Shown: positions 18,503 to 27,746, numbered from the stretch's first letter. The stretch: DNA of 64,000 bases from Clostridiales bacterium oral taxon 876 str. F0540 (GCA_000466585.1 KE993464.1:118555-182554), one strand, 5' to 3'. A program made the numbers and translations. The notes: a model not told the origin generated them from the sequence alone.

Positions 18503-18892
18503 ATGAAACGTAGTAAAATATTTATGCCAAGCGTTATAACATTGCTTACAGTGGCTTTAATTTTAACTATTGTAATTGGAAATATAAAATTTTCAAAGAC
18601 TCAAAAGGAACTTTCTGAGTTAAAGGGAACTATAAAGACTACAATAACTACTAATTTGAATGAAACTAAAACAGATAAAGCTGAGTCAGGTCAAGATAAG
18701 AAAGAAACTGAAGAGAATAAAACAGACTCAAGTAATACAAGTACTAATAATGCAAATAATAATAGCACAACAAAAAATAACACAACTACAAATAACACTA
18801 ATAAAAATACTAAAACTAATTCAACCACCACACAAACTAAGACCAATACAAATACTACTAATAACAACACAACAAACACAAAAAATAGATAA
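18503..18892 (+). CDS. Small membrane-anchored Asn/Thr-rich protein
   Basis: A 129-residue protein of unknown function. The ATG at 18503 follows GAGGTG; an in-frame GTG at 18491 lies in that site. One hydrophobic helix at residues 10-28 is followed by a short coiled-coil-like stretch (KFSKTQKELSELKG) and then about 70 residues made almost only of Asn, Thr, Lys and Ser. The topology suggests an N-terminal anchor with a flexible tail outside the cell. The repetitive tail makes the coding call less certain, but promoter, ribosome site and terminator are all in place. Confidence 0.7.
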   Translation: MKRSKIFMPSVITLLTVALILTIVIGNIKFSKTQKELSELKGTIKTTITTNLNETKTDKAESGQDKKETEENKTDSSNTSTNNANNNSTTKNNTTTNNTNKNTKTNSTTTQTKTNTNTTNNNTTNTKNR

Positions 18893-18896
18893 TTTC

Positions 18897-18935
18897 AATA
18901 AGGCAGCTAAAAACTATATGAGCTGTCTTATTTTT
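18897..18935 (+). terminator. Terminator after the Asn/Thr-rich protein gene
   Basis: AATAAGGCAGCT (18897-18908) pairs with AGCTGTCTTATT (18921-18932), followed by a T run. Confidence 0.8.
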
Positions 18936-18972
18936 ATGTGAGTAACTATTACGGAAAAGCTTTGCCTCCTAC

Positions 18973-19132
18973 TTGACTAAATCATAGTAAAATAGTAGGA
19001 TATAGGTATAAAAATAATTCAGACTAAAATAATCGGATATAGCAAAATAAATTGTATAGAAATTTGATTTGAATCACAGAATAAAATGGAAAATAATTAT
19101 AAAATTAAATCATAGTAAAATAGTCGGATATA
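18973..19132 (+). promoter_or_regulatory. Triple operator-like repeat upstream of sufC (possible Rrf2/IscR site)
   Basis: Three direct copies of a motif close to AGTAAAATAGTCGGATATA end at 19004, 19041 and 19132. The third includes a -10 match TATAAT (19130-19135), so a protein bound there would block the promoter. The GACTAAAATAaTCGGAT form resembles IscR/Rrf2-family sites known upstream of Fe-S operons. The regulator is inferred; no rrf2 gene lies in the window. Confidence 0.55.
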
Positions 19133-19157
19133 ATTTATTAGAAGGAGATTAACATAT

Positions 19158-19898
19158 ATGGAAAGTAAACTTTTAAAGATCGAAAATTTAAGGACTAAAA
19201 TAGAAGACAAAGAAATATTAAAAGGTTTAAATTTGGAAATAGGTAAGGGAGAAATTCATGCTATTATGGGACCAAACGGAGCAGGAAAGTCAACTCTTGC
19301 TAACACCCTTATGGGACATCCAAAGTATGAAATAACAGACGGAGTAATTAGTTTCGAAGATGAAATTATAAACGAGCTTAAGGCTAACGAAAGAGCAAAG
19401 AAGGGACTATTCTTATCCTTCCAATATCCTGAAGAAATACCCGGAGTAACAGTAGAGAACTTTTTAAGAACTGCAAAAATAGCAGTTACAGGAAAGCCTC
19501 TAAAGGTTATGGCTTTTAAAAAGGCTTTAAAGGAAAAAATGGAGTTGCTTGAAATGAAGGAAGAATATGCCCAAAGATATTTAAATCTTGGCTTTTCCGG
19601 TGGTGAGAAGAAGAAGAACGAAATACTTCAAATGGCTATACTTGAACCAAAGCTTTCAATACTTGATGAAACAGACTCAGGACTTGATGTTGATGCCATA
19701 AGAATAGTAGCTCAGGGAGTAAATGCTTTAAAGAATAGTGAAAATTCTATACTTATAATAACTCACCATAATAAAATACTTGATTATTTAAAGCCTGATT
19801 TTATTCACATATTAGTAGATGGAAAGATTGTTAAGACCGGAGACTTCTCCTTAGCAAAAGAAATTGAAGCTAATGGTTATGAAGCCTTTAGATCTTAA
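19158..19898 (+). CDS. sufC: Fe-S assembly ATPase SufC
   Basis: A 246-residue ABC-type ATPase of the SufBCD scaffold. Walker A GPNGAGKST is at residues 38-46. The SufC-specific signature FSGGEKKKNEILQM is followed by Walker B region LDETDSGLD. It is the first gene of a sufCBDSU operon. ATG at 19158 follows AGAAGGAG. The 178-base gap to sufB holds a nested structured repeat, which might uncouple or tune sufB relative to sufC. Confidence 0.97.
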   Translation: MESKLLKIENLRTKIEDKEILKGLNLEIGKGEIHAIMGPNGAGKSTLANTLMGHPKYEITDGVISFEDEIINELKANERAKKGLFLSFQYPEEIPGVTVENFLRTAKIAVTGKPLKVMAFKKALKEKMELLEMKEEYAQRYLNLGFSGGEKKKNEILQMAILEPKLSILDETDSGLDVDAIRIVAQGVNALKNSENSILIITHHNKILDYLKPDFIHILVDGKIVKTGDFSLAKEIEANGYEAFRS

Positions 19899-19908
19899 TC
19901 GCATGAGT

Positions 19909-20068
19909 CAGGTATAAGTGCTAAATGCACTTATACGGGTAATTTGCGAGGCTAAAGTCCTAAATGGACTTTAGCGGGTAACTTATGAACGAAGAGAATA
20001 TCTTAAGTTACACAGTGCCTGAAGGGAGCGAGTGTTCTAAATTACCCAGTGTTTCGAGTGAAAGGAGG
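19909..20068 (+). repeat. Structured leader repeat, copy 2 (nested double copy before sufB)
   Basis: The outer unit has stem 1 GTATAAGTGC/GCACTTATAC around TAAAT (19912-19936), then stem 2 GGGTAATTT (from 19937) closing with AAATTACCC (20039-20047), CAGTG, and Shine-Dalgarno AAAGGAGG (20061-20068) of sufB. Inside the stem 2 loop sits an inner unit: stem 1 GCTAAAGTCC/GGACTTTAGC (19951-19975) and stem 2 GGGTAACTT/AAGTTAC (19976-20011), then CACAGTG. One element therefore looks inserted into another. Stem sequences differ among units but pairing is kept. Confidence 0.72.
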
Positions 20069-20076
20069 AAAAAGAT

Positions 20077-21492
20077 ATGGAAGAAAGAACTAGAAAGAAG
20101 ACTTATATAGACGATTTAGATAGAGGGATATACGACGTCAAAAACGAATTTAAATATAGCTATAAGGCGGATGAGGGATTATCTCCAGATATAATACGTG
20201 AGATTTCGAGAGAAAAGAATGAGCCTCAGTGGATGACAGATTTTAGGCTGAAATCATTAGAAATATATAATAACATCCAAGTTCCACCTTGGGGACCGGA
20301 TATAAGCGAATTAGATATTGAAAATATAGTAACATATGTTAAGCCTAATACTGATATGAAAGGTACTTGGGAAGAGGTACCTGAAGAAATTAAAAAGACC
20401 TTTGACCTTCTAGGAATACCTGAAGCAGAAAAGACTTCTCTTGCAGGGGTTGGAGCACAGTATGATTCAGAAGTTGTTTACCACAGCATCAGAGAAGATC
20501 TCGTTAAAAAAGGTGTGGTTTATACTGATATGGAAACAGCAATAAAGGACTACGAAGACATAGTTAAAGAGTACTTTATGACTTGCGTACCTCCAAGTGA
20601 TCATAAATTTGCAGCACTTCACGGAGCTGTTTGGTCAGGCGGTTCATTTGTATACGTGCCTGAAGGAGTAGAAGTTGACATTCCGCTTCAATCATACTTT
20701 AGGTTAAATGCGCCGGGCGCAGGACAATTCGAACACACTTTAATAATAGTTGAAAAGAATGCAAAGCTTCATTTTATAGAAGGCTGTTCAGCGCCAAAAT
20801 ATAATGTTAATAATCTTCATGCAGGTTGTGTAGAATTGTTTGTAAAAGAAGGCGCAAGACTAAGATACAGTACAATAGAAAACTGGTCAAAGAACATGTA
20901 TAACTTAAATACCAAAAGAGCAATAGTTGAAAAAGACGGACTTATGGAATGGGTATCAGGCTCTTTTGGATCAAAGGTTTCTATGCTTTATCCTATGACT
21001 ATTTTAAAAGGTGAAAGAGCCAAAGCGGAATTTACAGGCATAACTTTTGCAGGCAAGGGACAGCATTTAGATACAGGTTGTAAAATGGTTCATGCAGCAC
21101 CTTATACTACTTCAACAGTAAATTCAAAGTCTATATCTAAAGGCGGCGGGGTTGCACTTTACAGAGGAGCACTAAGAGTAGCGCCAAATGCTCATCATGT
21201 AAAATCCACAGTATCTTGTGAATCTTTGATGCTTGATAGTATATCAAAGTCAGATACAATTCCGGTAATAGATTTGATGAATGATGAAGTGGATATCGGA
21301 CACGAAGCTAAAATTGGAAGAATAAGCGATGAAGCTATATTCTATTTAATGAGCAGAGGTATCAGTGAAGAGGAAGCTAAAGCGATGATAGTTAGAGGCT
21401 TTGTAGAGCCAATTGCAAAAGAACTTCCGCTTGAATATGCAGTAGAAATGAATAACCTTATCAAGCTTGAGCTTGAAGGCACAATCGGATAG
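20077..21492 (+). CDS. sufB: Fe-S cluster scaffold protein SufB
   Basis: A 471-residue core scaffold of the SufBCD complex, where Fe-S clusters are built with sulfur from SufS/SufU. The beta-helix core and the conserved C-terminal stretch ISDEAIFYLMSRG are present, and the length fits. ATG at 20077 is preceded by AAAGGAGG at the end of the nested repeat. sufD follows 15 bases later. Confidence 0.97.
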   Translation: MEERTRKKTYIDDLDRGIYDVKNEFKYSYKADEGLSPDIIREISREKNEPQWMTDFRLKSLEIYNNIQVPPWGPDISELDIENIVTYVKPNTDMKGTWEEVPEEIKKTFDLLGIPEAEKTSLAGVGAQYDSEVVYHSIREDLVKKGVVYTDMETAIKDYEDIVKEYFMTCVPPSDHKFAALHGAVWSGGSFVYVPEGVEVDIPLQSYFRLNAPGAGQFEHTLIIVEKNAKLHFIEGCSAPKYNVNNLHAGCVELFVKEGARLRYSTIENWSKNMYNLNTKRAIVEKDGLMEWVSGSFGSKVSMLYPMTILKGERAKAEFTGITFAGKGQHLDTGCKMVHAAPYTTSTVNSKSISKGGGVALYRGALRVAPNAHHVKSTVSCESLMLDSISKSDTIPVIDLMNDEVDIGHEAKIGRISDEAIFYLMSRGISEEEAKAMIVRGFVEPIAKELPLEYAVEMNNLIKLELEGTIG

Positions 21493-21507
21493 TAAGGGGG
21501 CGGTTAT

Positions 21508-22650
21508 ATGAGTAATGCAGTATCAAAATTCAATGAAAAAGAAAATAAAACTTTAAACACCCTCCCCGTAATAACCTGGAGATGGCTTAAGGTTAATGAA
21601 CTTAATTTGAAAAATTATAAACTTGAGAGTGTACCGGAATATAGTAAAAACTTTTTAAATGAAGGCAGCTTTGGTGAGGTTATAGTCAAAGAAATGCATT
21701 CAAGCTTGAAGATAAATGATAATCTAAAGTATTATGTAAATAAAGAAGAAAGTTATGGAGTTTCAGAGGAATTTACAGCACTTGGTGAAAAATCCTATAA
21801 TGCAGGAATATTTGTTCATGCACCAAGAAATACAAAACTAACTGAGCCAATAAGACTGGAATATAAATTAGATAATGAAAATCCAATAGTTATAGATAAT
21901 AATGTTATTGTAGCTGAGGAAAACAGTGAAATTACAGTAGTTATTGATTATACAACTATAGATGATGTAGATGCCTTTCATAATGGTGTGACTAAGGTTT
22001 ATGCAAGAGACAATGCTGTTGTAAATATAATAAAAATTCAAAGAATGAATAATAAGTCATATCATTTTGATTCACAGGTTGCCTACAGCGGGTATGGGGC
22101 AAAGGTTAACTGGATTCAAGTAGAGCTTGGAGCTAAAAACAGCGTAACCAACTACATCAACAATTTAAATGAAGAAAATAGCGAAGCAAACATAAGCTCT
22201 GTATACTTAGCTGATGGTGAAAGAAATATTGATTTAAGTTATCTAATGAATCATAGAGGCAGAAGAAGCATAAGCAATATTGAAACAAGAGGAGCCTTAA
22301 AGGATAAGGCTAAAAAGGTATTTAGAGGCACTCTTGATTTTAAGCGTGGTGCCAGCCGCTCTAAAGGAAGCGAGGAAGAATATGCAATACTGCTCGACAA
22401 GACAGTTAAATCAGATGCTATTCCACTTCTCCTTTGTTCAGAAGATGATGTAGAAGGTCAACATGCTGCAAGTGCAGGACAAATAGACAGCGATAAGTTA
22501 TTTTATTTAATGAGCCGTGGTTTAGATGAGAAAGAAGCAAAAAAACTGATTATAGAAGCTTCCTTTACACCTATAATAGACAAAATTCCGTTAGAGGATT
22601 TAAGAAATATTATTACAGAGGAAGTACACAGGAGAATTGTAAATGCGTGA
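21508..22650 (+). CDS. sufD: Fe-S assembly protein SufD
   Basis: A 380-residue SufD, partner of SufB in the scaffold. The N-terminal part is variable. The C-terminal SufB/SufD core ends with DKLFYLMSRGLDEKEAKKLI, parallel to SufB. ATG at 21508 follows AAGGGGGCGG. It overlaps sufS by 8 bases, so they are translationally coupled. It is shorter than enterobacterial SufD but normal for clostridia. Confidence 0.94.
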   Translation: MSNAVSKFNEKENKTLNTLPVITWRWLKVNELNLKNYKLESVPEYSKNFLNEGSFGEVIVKEMHSSLKINDNLKYYVNKEESYGVSEEFTALGEKSYNAGIFVHAPRNTKLTEPIRLEYKLDNENPIVIDNNVIVAEENSEITVVIDYTTIDDVDAFHNGVTKVYARDNAVVNIIKIQRMNNKSYHFDSQVAYSGYGAKVNWIQVELGAKNSVTNYINNLNEENSEANISSVYLADGERNIDLSYLMNHRGRRSISNIETRGALKDKAKKVFRGTLDFKRGASRSKGSEEEYAILLDKTVKSDAIPLLLCSEDDVEGQHAASAGQIDSDKLFYLMSRGLDEKEAKKLIIEASFTPIIDKIPLEDLRNIITEEVHRRIVNA

Positions 22651-23881
22651 TTTTAATGTAGAAGAGATTAGAAAAGACTTTCCGATACTTTCTCAAAATG
22701 TACATGGCAAGCCACTTGTTTATTTAGATAATGCAGCAACTACGCACAAGCCTATAGAGGTGCTTGAGGCTATGAAAAACTACCATCATATGCATAACGG
22801 TAATCCGCACAGAGGGGCACATTACCTCTCTGTGATGGCTACCGAAGATTATGAAAATACAAGGGAAAAGGTAAGAAAATTTATTAACGCAGCTAAAACC
22901 GAAGAAATAATATTTACTAGGAATGCTACAGAATCCTTAAATCTAGTTGCCTATTCTTATGGAATGAACTTTATAAATGAAGGTGACGAGATTGTTCTTT
23001 GTATATCAGAGCACCACAGTAATATTGTTCCTTGGCAAAAGGTTGCAAAAGCTAAGAAAGCTGTTTTAAAGTATATGTACTTAAATTCTGACTACAGACT
23101 TGATATGGAAGAGGTTAAAGAAAAAATAACCGATAAAACCAGACTTGTAGGAATTGCAAGAATGTCAAATGTACTTGGAACTATATATCCTGTTAAAGAA
23201 ATAGCTGAGTATGCTCATTCAAAGGGAGCTATAGTTTTAGTTGATGGGGCTCAAGCTGTTCCTCATATGAAGGTTGATGTAAGAGAGCTTGATGCTGATT
23301 TCTTTGTATTTTCCGGTCATAAAATGCTTGCACCTATGGGAATAGGAGTTTTATACGGAAAGAAAGAGCTTCTTGAAAAGATGCCGCCCTTTTTATTTGG
23401 CGGAGATATGATTGAGTATGTTGAAGAACAAAACACAACCTTTGCAGAACTTCCTTTCAAGTTTGAAGCAGGAACTCAAAATGTTGAAGGAGCAGTTGGA
23501 CTCTCGGCGGCCATAGATTATTTGGAAGATATAGGCTTAGATAAAATTCATGAATATGAAATGGAATTAACGGCTTATGCGTTAGAAAAAATGAAGGAAA
23601 TACCTTATGTAAAAATTTATGGCCCGGCAGATCTGCAAAACAGGGGTGGGGTAGTATCCTTCAGTATAGAAGGCTGTCACCCTCATGATGTATCAAGTAT
23701 TGTTGATACCTATGGAGTGGCTATAAGAGCAGGACATCATTGTGCCCAGCCTCTTATGAAATTTATAGGGGCACCAGCTACTTCAAGAGCAAGCTTTTAT
23801 TTCTATAATACAAAAGCAGAAGTAGATATATTTATAGCCAGTATTAAAAATGTAAGGAGGTGGCTAGGCTATGGATCTTAG
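22643..23881 (+). CDS. sufS: Cysteine desulfurase SufS
   Basis: A 412-residue PLP enzyme that takes sulfur from cysteine for Fe-S assembly. The PLP lysine is in FSGHKMLAPMG, and the persulfide cysteine is in RAGHHCAQPLM, the group II (SufS) setting. It overlaps sufD by 8 bases and sufU by 11. Sulfur should pass to SufU, encoded next. Confidence 0.97.
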   Translation: MRDFNVEEIRKDFPILSQNVHGKPLVYLDNAATTHKPIEVLEAMKNYHHMHNGNPHRGAHYLSVMATEDYENTREKVRKFINAAKTEEIIFTRNATESLNLVAYSYGMNFINEGDEIVLCISEHHSNIVPWQKVAKAKKAVLKYMYLNSDYRLDMEEVKEKITDKTRLVGIARMSNVLGTIYPVKEIAEYAHSKGAIVLVDGAQAVPHMKVDVRELDADFFVFSGHKMLAPMGIGVLYGKKELLEKMPPFLFGGDMIEYVEEQNTTFAELPFKFEAGTQNVEGAVGLSAAIDYLEDIGLDKIHEYEMELTAYALEKMKEIPYVKIYGPADLQNRGGVVSFSIEGCHPHDVSSIVDTYGVAIRAGHHCAQPLMKFIGAPATSRASFYFYNTKAEVDIFIASIKNVRRWLGYGS

Positions 23882-24299
23882 TCAAATATATACAGAATTG
23901 ATAATGGAGCATAGTCAAAGCACTCACAACAGAAGGCATCTTGACCATGTACACTGCAGTGAAAGAGGGCATAACCCAAGCTGCGGAGATGACATAGTAC
24001 TAGAGTTAAAGCTTGATGGAGATATTATTGAAGAAGCAGCATTCACAGGGAGCGGCTGTGCAATTTCTCAAGCCTCTACTTCTATGATGATAGATCTTAT
24101 AACAGGAAAAACCAAAGAAGAAGCTTTGGATTTGGTTGAAACCTTTATAAGTATGATAAAAAGAGAAATAACTGATGATGAACAGCTTGAAAAGCTTGAA
24201 GATGCAATAGTTCTGAAAAATATATCAAACATGCCAGCAAGAGTAAAATGTGCGGTACTTGCGTGGCATACGCTTAAAGAGGCCATAAACAAAAACTAA
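23871..24299 (+). CDS. sufU: SufU sulfur-transfer protein
   Basis: A 142-residue zinc-dependent sulfurtransferase-type SufU, which accepts persulfide from SufS. Three conserved cysteines are in NPSCGDD, GSGCAIS and RVKCAVLAW. The insertion between the second and third Cys separates SufU from IscU. It is the last gene of the operon and is closed by a strong terminator. Confidence 0.95.
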   Translation: MDLSQIYTELIMEHSQSTHNRRHLDHVHCSERGHNPSCGDDIVLELKLDGDIIEEAAFTGSGCAISQASTSMMIDLITGKTKEEALDLVETFISMIKREITDDEQLEKLEDAIVLKNISNMPARVKCAVLAWHTLKEAINKN

Positions 24300-24337
24300 G
24301 GACTATCCCTTTTGAGGGACAGTCCTTAGTTTTTTTA
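24293..24337. terminator. Bidirectional terminator between sufU and the LCP gene
   Basis: AAAACTAAGGACTATCCC and GAGGGACAGTCCTTAGTTTT form an 18-bp stem with one mismatch around a short loop. A T run follows on one strand and an A run lies on the other. Confidence 0.92.
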
Positions 24338-24351
24338 TTAAAAAGTACTTT

Positions 24352-25353
24352 CTACTTATCTGTTTCAAAAATAAATTTATGAAGATTAGTTATTGTCTCA
24401 TCTTTTTTCCAGCCGATAAAATATTGTTTATTCACATAAGTAGTAAAACCAAGCTTGTCTTCTGGAATTCTATACTGTTCAACAGTAGTTATCTTATTTA
24501 AAGCTACAGAAGAGGCGAGGCCTAAAAGCTCTGTTTTAGTAAAACTTGTTTCTACATACGGAAGAATGGTATCTACAGCTTTATATAATTCTAAAGTGTT
24601 TTTCTGAGAAATATTCTTAAATACTTCTGATAAAACCTTTCGCTGCCTTTCTGTTCTCTCATAATCAGTTCCAATGTATCGTATTCTGCTGTAAGCTACA
24701 GCTTGGCTTCCATTAAGCTTTTGCATACCAGCTTTTTTTACAGTTATAATGCTTTCTTTTTTAATTTTAGCTGTCTCAGTCATGTAAGCATTAATATATT
24801 GAATCTCATCCTGCTTAACATCGATATTTACACCACCAATAGAATCTATAATTTTTTCAAGCCCCCAAAAATCAACTTTGACGTAATTTTTTAAATTCAT
24901 ATCAAAGTTTTGATTTATGGTTTGCATGGTTAGTAGGGCTCCCCCATAAGCGTAGGTGTGATTTAACCTGTCTTGATTCAAACCTTCCATAGGACCGTGA
25001 CCTGTCATATCCACCAAAGTATCTCTCATTAAAGAAGTAAGTTTTATTTTACTATGCTTCTTATCTATGGTCGCTATAATCATGCTGTCAGATCTTCCGG
25101 GATCTGTAGATGTATCTCTAGAGTCTATTCCAAGCAGCAGCACATTAATAAAATCATTTTCATTTTTATCAGGTGTATTAAATTTATTTTCATCGATTTT
25201 AAGCTCTGATGAATTCTCTGTAATCTTTGTAGTATTTATTCTGCCTAGCTTACTGGTAATAATATAAAAGGGAATTGCAGCTAATACGCATAATATTATT
25301 AGAACTACAACAACGATTTTCCATTTCTTTTTTTTAGAAGGTTTTTTATTCAT
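24352..25353 (-). CDS. LytR-CpsA-Psr (LCP) family cell-wall polymer ligase
   Basis: A 333-residue protein with a basic N-terminus, one membrane helix (about residues 11-32), and an extracellular LCP domain. Hallmarks are RSDSMIIATID, LTSLMRDTLVDM, LNHTYAYGG and the Arg-rich YSRIRYIGTDYERTERQRK. The family transfers lipid-linked glycopolymers such as teichoic acids or capsule to peptidoglycan. Its place just before glmS and the polysaccharide locus makes it a candidate to attach that polymer. ATG at 25353 has GAGG upstream. Confidence 0.92.
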   Translation of the reverse strand: MNKKPSKKKKWKIVVVVLIILCVLAAIPFYIITSKLGRINTTKITENSSELKIDENKFNTPDKNENDFINVLLLGIDSRDTSTDPGRSDSMIIATIDKKHSKIKLTSLMRDTLVDMTGHGPMEGLNQDRLNHTYAYGGALLTMQTINQNFDMNLKNYVKVDFWGLEKIIDSIGGVNIDVKQDEIQYINAYMTETAKIKKESIITVKKAGMQKLNGSQAVAYSRIRYIGTDYERTERQRKVLSEVFKNISQKNTLELYKAVDTILPYVETSFTKTELLGLASSVALNKITTVEQYRIPEDKLGFTTYVNKQYFIGWKKDETITNLHKFIFETDK

Positions 25354-25504
25354 TATTTTCTCCTCTTTAAATATAAAAAGTTTAAGTCAATACTAGAATT
25401 ATACTATTAATTAAATTAATTATAAAGCTAAAAATTTTAGTACATTGAAGCTTTAAAATAAAACTACAACAATCAAATAAATAAATGAAATAAACTTCAA
25501 AACA

Positions 25505-25534
25505 TTGACCAATCACATAGTATTAAAATATAAT
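25505..25534 (+). promoter_or_regulatory. SigA promoter for glmS
   Basis: TTGACC (25505-25510), 18 bases, TATAAT (25529-25534). It lies about 80 bases before the ribozyme cleavage site. Confidence 0.65.
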
Positions 25535-25611
25535 ATAGTGGACACAAAATTCTAGAAAGGTGAAAAATAAATAAGGAGGATAGGTTAGAAAAAATATAAT
25601 ATATAAAGTAA

Positions 25612-25750
25612 AGCGCCAGAACTTAATGTAAGTTATTAAGTTGACGAGGATAGGGAGTATCGAAATTTCGGCGGATGCCCTACGGTATCGCACTACCGTT
25701 AAAGATTGATAAAACTGAGAAGTAATTTTCAGCACAATATCAATTGAGTG
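25612..25750 (+). ncRNA. glmS ribozyme (glucosamine-6-phosphate riboswitch)
   Basis: The catalytic core is recognisable: GCGCCAGAACTTAA, AGTTGACGAGGATAGGGAGT, a short stem CGAAATTTCG, GCGGATGCCCTACGG, CGCACTACCGTTAAAGATTG, and a 3' helix GATTGAT/ATCAATT. Cleavage is expected between 25612 and 25613. With glucosamine-6-phosphate bound, the mRNA self-cleaves and is degraded, lowering GlmS. The 500-base gap before glmS holds this, its promoter and about 100 bases with no other feature. Confidence 0.95.
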
Positions 25751-25852
25751 TTAAAACCTTTCTTTTATTTTAAACCATAGATTCTGCAAAAATTGCACTA
25801 TATCTAAGGTTTCTTTGTGTTGACAAAAATATAATAAAGAGAGGTAAATAAT

Positions 25853-27679
25853 ATGTGCGGAATAGTAGGATATGTAGGAAAGAAAGAGGCATCACCGGTT
25901 TTAATTCATGGATTATCAAGACTTGAATATAGAGGTTATGATTCAGCCGGAGTGGCAATAATCGAAGATAATATTCTAAAGGTTACAAAGTGCAAGGGAA
26001 GATTAGCCAACCTAGAAGCTAAACTAGAGCAAAATCCAATACACGGGTCAGTAGGTATAGGCCATACAAGATGGGCAACTCACGGAGAACCATCAGATTT
26101 AAATTCACACCCACATTCAAATGAAGATGAGACTATAAGCGTAGTGCACAACGGGATTATAGAAAATTATATTCAACTAAGAGAATGGCTTACAGCAAAG
26201 GGCTATAAGTTCAATTCTGAAACTGATACAGAGGTTATACCTCATCTTGTAGATTACTATTACCAAGGAAATTTAGAAGAGGCAGTTATAAAGGCTATTT
26301 CTAAAATGGACGGAAGCTATGCTATAGGTGTAGTTTCAACTCATGAGCCTGGAAAACTTGTTGCAGTTAGAAAAGACAGTCCTCTTATAGCAGGTATTGG
26401 AGATGGAGAATTCTTTATAGCATCAGATATACCGGCTATATTAAATTATACAAGAGATGTTTATCTATTAAATGATAAAGAATTTGTTGTTATAACAAAG
26501 GATGGAATAAAGCTTTTAACTGAAGAGGGAGACGAGATAAAGAAGGATATATTCCATGTAACCTGGAATGCTGATGCAGCTGAAAAAGGCGGCTATGAGC
26601 ACTTCATGCTAAAGGAAATCCATGAACAGCCAAAAGCAATAAGAGATACGATGACTTCAAGAATAGCCCTTGGAAAGCCAATAACTCTAGACAAAATTAC
26701 ATTAACTAAAGATCAGCTTGAGAATATAAACAAAATATATATAGTGGCCTGCGGAACTGCTTACCATGCAGGAATTGTAGGTAAGTATGTAATAGAAAAA
26801 TTGGCTAGAATACCTGTTGAAGTAGATATAGCTTCAGAATTTAGATATAGAAATCCAATAATTGACAACAAAACGCTGATGATAGTTATAAGTCAATCAG
26901 GAGAAACAGCAGATACTTTAGCAGCACTTAGAGAGGCTAAGAAGTCTGGTGCAAGAGTAATAGCTGTAACAAATGTAGTTGGAAGCTCAGTATCAAGAGA
27001 GGCACATGATGTATTATATACTTGGGCTGGACCAGAAATTGCGGTTGCTTCCACAAAAGCTTATACAACTCAGCTTATTGCAATGTATATAATAGCTTTA
27101 TACTTTGCGCAGTATAAAGAAACTTTAAGCAGCGAGCAAATTGAAGAAATAAAGGAAGCAATGCTTAAGCTTCCAGAACAAACTGAAGAAGTGTTAAAGC
27201 ATAAGGAAGTACTTCAAAAGTTTGCTTCAAAGAATTATATGCATAGAGATATGTTCTTTTTAGGAAGAGGATTAGATTACGCAGTGGCTATGGAAGGTTC
27301 TTTAAAACTTAAAGAAATTTCCTATATTCACTCAGAGGCTTACGCAGCAGGTGAGCTTAAGCATGGAACTATAGCACTTATCGAAAAAGGAACTGTAGTA
27401 ATCGCTCTAGCAACTCAAGAGGAACTATTTGAAAAAATGGTAAGCAATATAAAAGAAGTTAAAACCAGAGGTGCAAATGTTTTAGCCTTTGCTTTTGAAG
27501 GAAATGAAACAATAGAAAAGACAGTTGACTCAGCATTATATATTCCAAAGACGGAAGAAGTATTGGCTCCAGTATTGTCAGTAGTACCATTACAGCTTTT
27601 ATCTTATTATATGGCTGTACAAAAGGGCTGCGATGTTGATAAGCCAAGAAATTTGGCTAAGAGTGTTACTGTGGAATAG
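25853..27679 (+). CDS. glmS: Glutamine-fructose-6-phosphate aminotransferase
   Basis: A 608-residue enzyme making glucosamine-6-phosphate, the first step to UDP-GlcNAc for peptidoglycan and other envelope polymers. The nucleophile Cys is residue 2 (MCGIVGYVG). The N-terminal glutaminase domain ends near residue 235, followed by two SIS sugar-isomerase domains and the terminal KSVTVE. ATG at 25853 follows AGAGAGG. It is regulated by the ribozyme upstream. Confidence 0.98.
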   Translation: MCGIVGYVGKKEASPVLIHGLSRLEYRGYDSAGVAIIEDNILKVTKCKGRLANLEAKLEQNPIHGSVGIGHTRWATHGEPSDLNSHPHSNEDETISVVHNGIIENYIQLREWLTAKGYKFNSETDTEVIPHLVDYYYQGNLEEAVIKAISKMDGSYAIGVVSTHEPGKLVAVRKDSPLIAGIGDGEFFIASDIPAILNYTRDVYLLNDKEFVVITKDGIKLLTEEGDEIKKDIFHVTWNADAAEKGGYEHFMLKEIHEQPKAIRDTMTSRIALGKPITLDKITLTKDQLENINKIYIVACGTAYHAGIVGKYVIEKLARIPVEVDIASEFRYRNPIIDNKTLMIVISQSGETADTLAALREAKKSGARVIAVTNVVGSSVSREAHDVLYTWAGPEIAVASTKAYTTQLIAMYIIALYFAQYKETLSSEQIEEIKEAMLKLPEQTEEVLKHKEVLQKFASKNYMHRDMFFLGRGLDYAVAMEGSLKLKEISYIHSEAYAAGELKHGTIALIEKGTVVIALATQEELFEKMVSNIKEVKTRGANVLAFAFEGNETIEKTVDSALYIPKTEEVLAPVLSVVPLQLLSYYMAVQKGCDVDKPRNLAKSVTVE

Positions 27680-27700
27680 TTTGATACAATAGATTAAAAT

Positions 27701-27746
27701 AAGTCATGATGTATAGTAATTTATATACTTTACCTCATGACTTTTT
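27701..27746 (+). terminator. Terminator after glmS
   Basis: AAGTCATGA (27701-27709) pairs with TCATGACTT (27735-27743), with an inner GTA/TAC pair, followed by T's. Confidence 0.75.

Noticed and set aside
18660..18941. Second reading frame (93 codons) over the Asn/Thr-rich gene, and an antisense Val/Leu frame
   Set aside because: Both come from low-complexity AAC/ACA repeats; neither has a ribosome site, while the 18503 frame does.
25820..25836. TTGACA and TATAAT just before glmS
   Set aside because: They are only 4 bases apart, so they cannot form a SigA promoter; the usable promoter is at 25505-25534 before the ribozyme.
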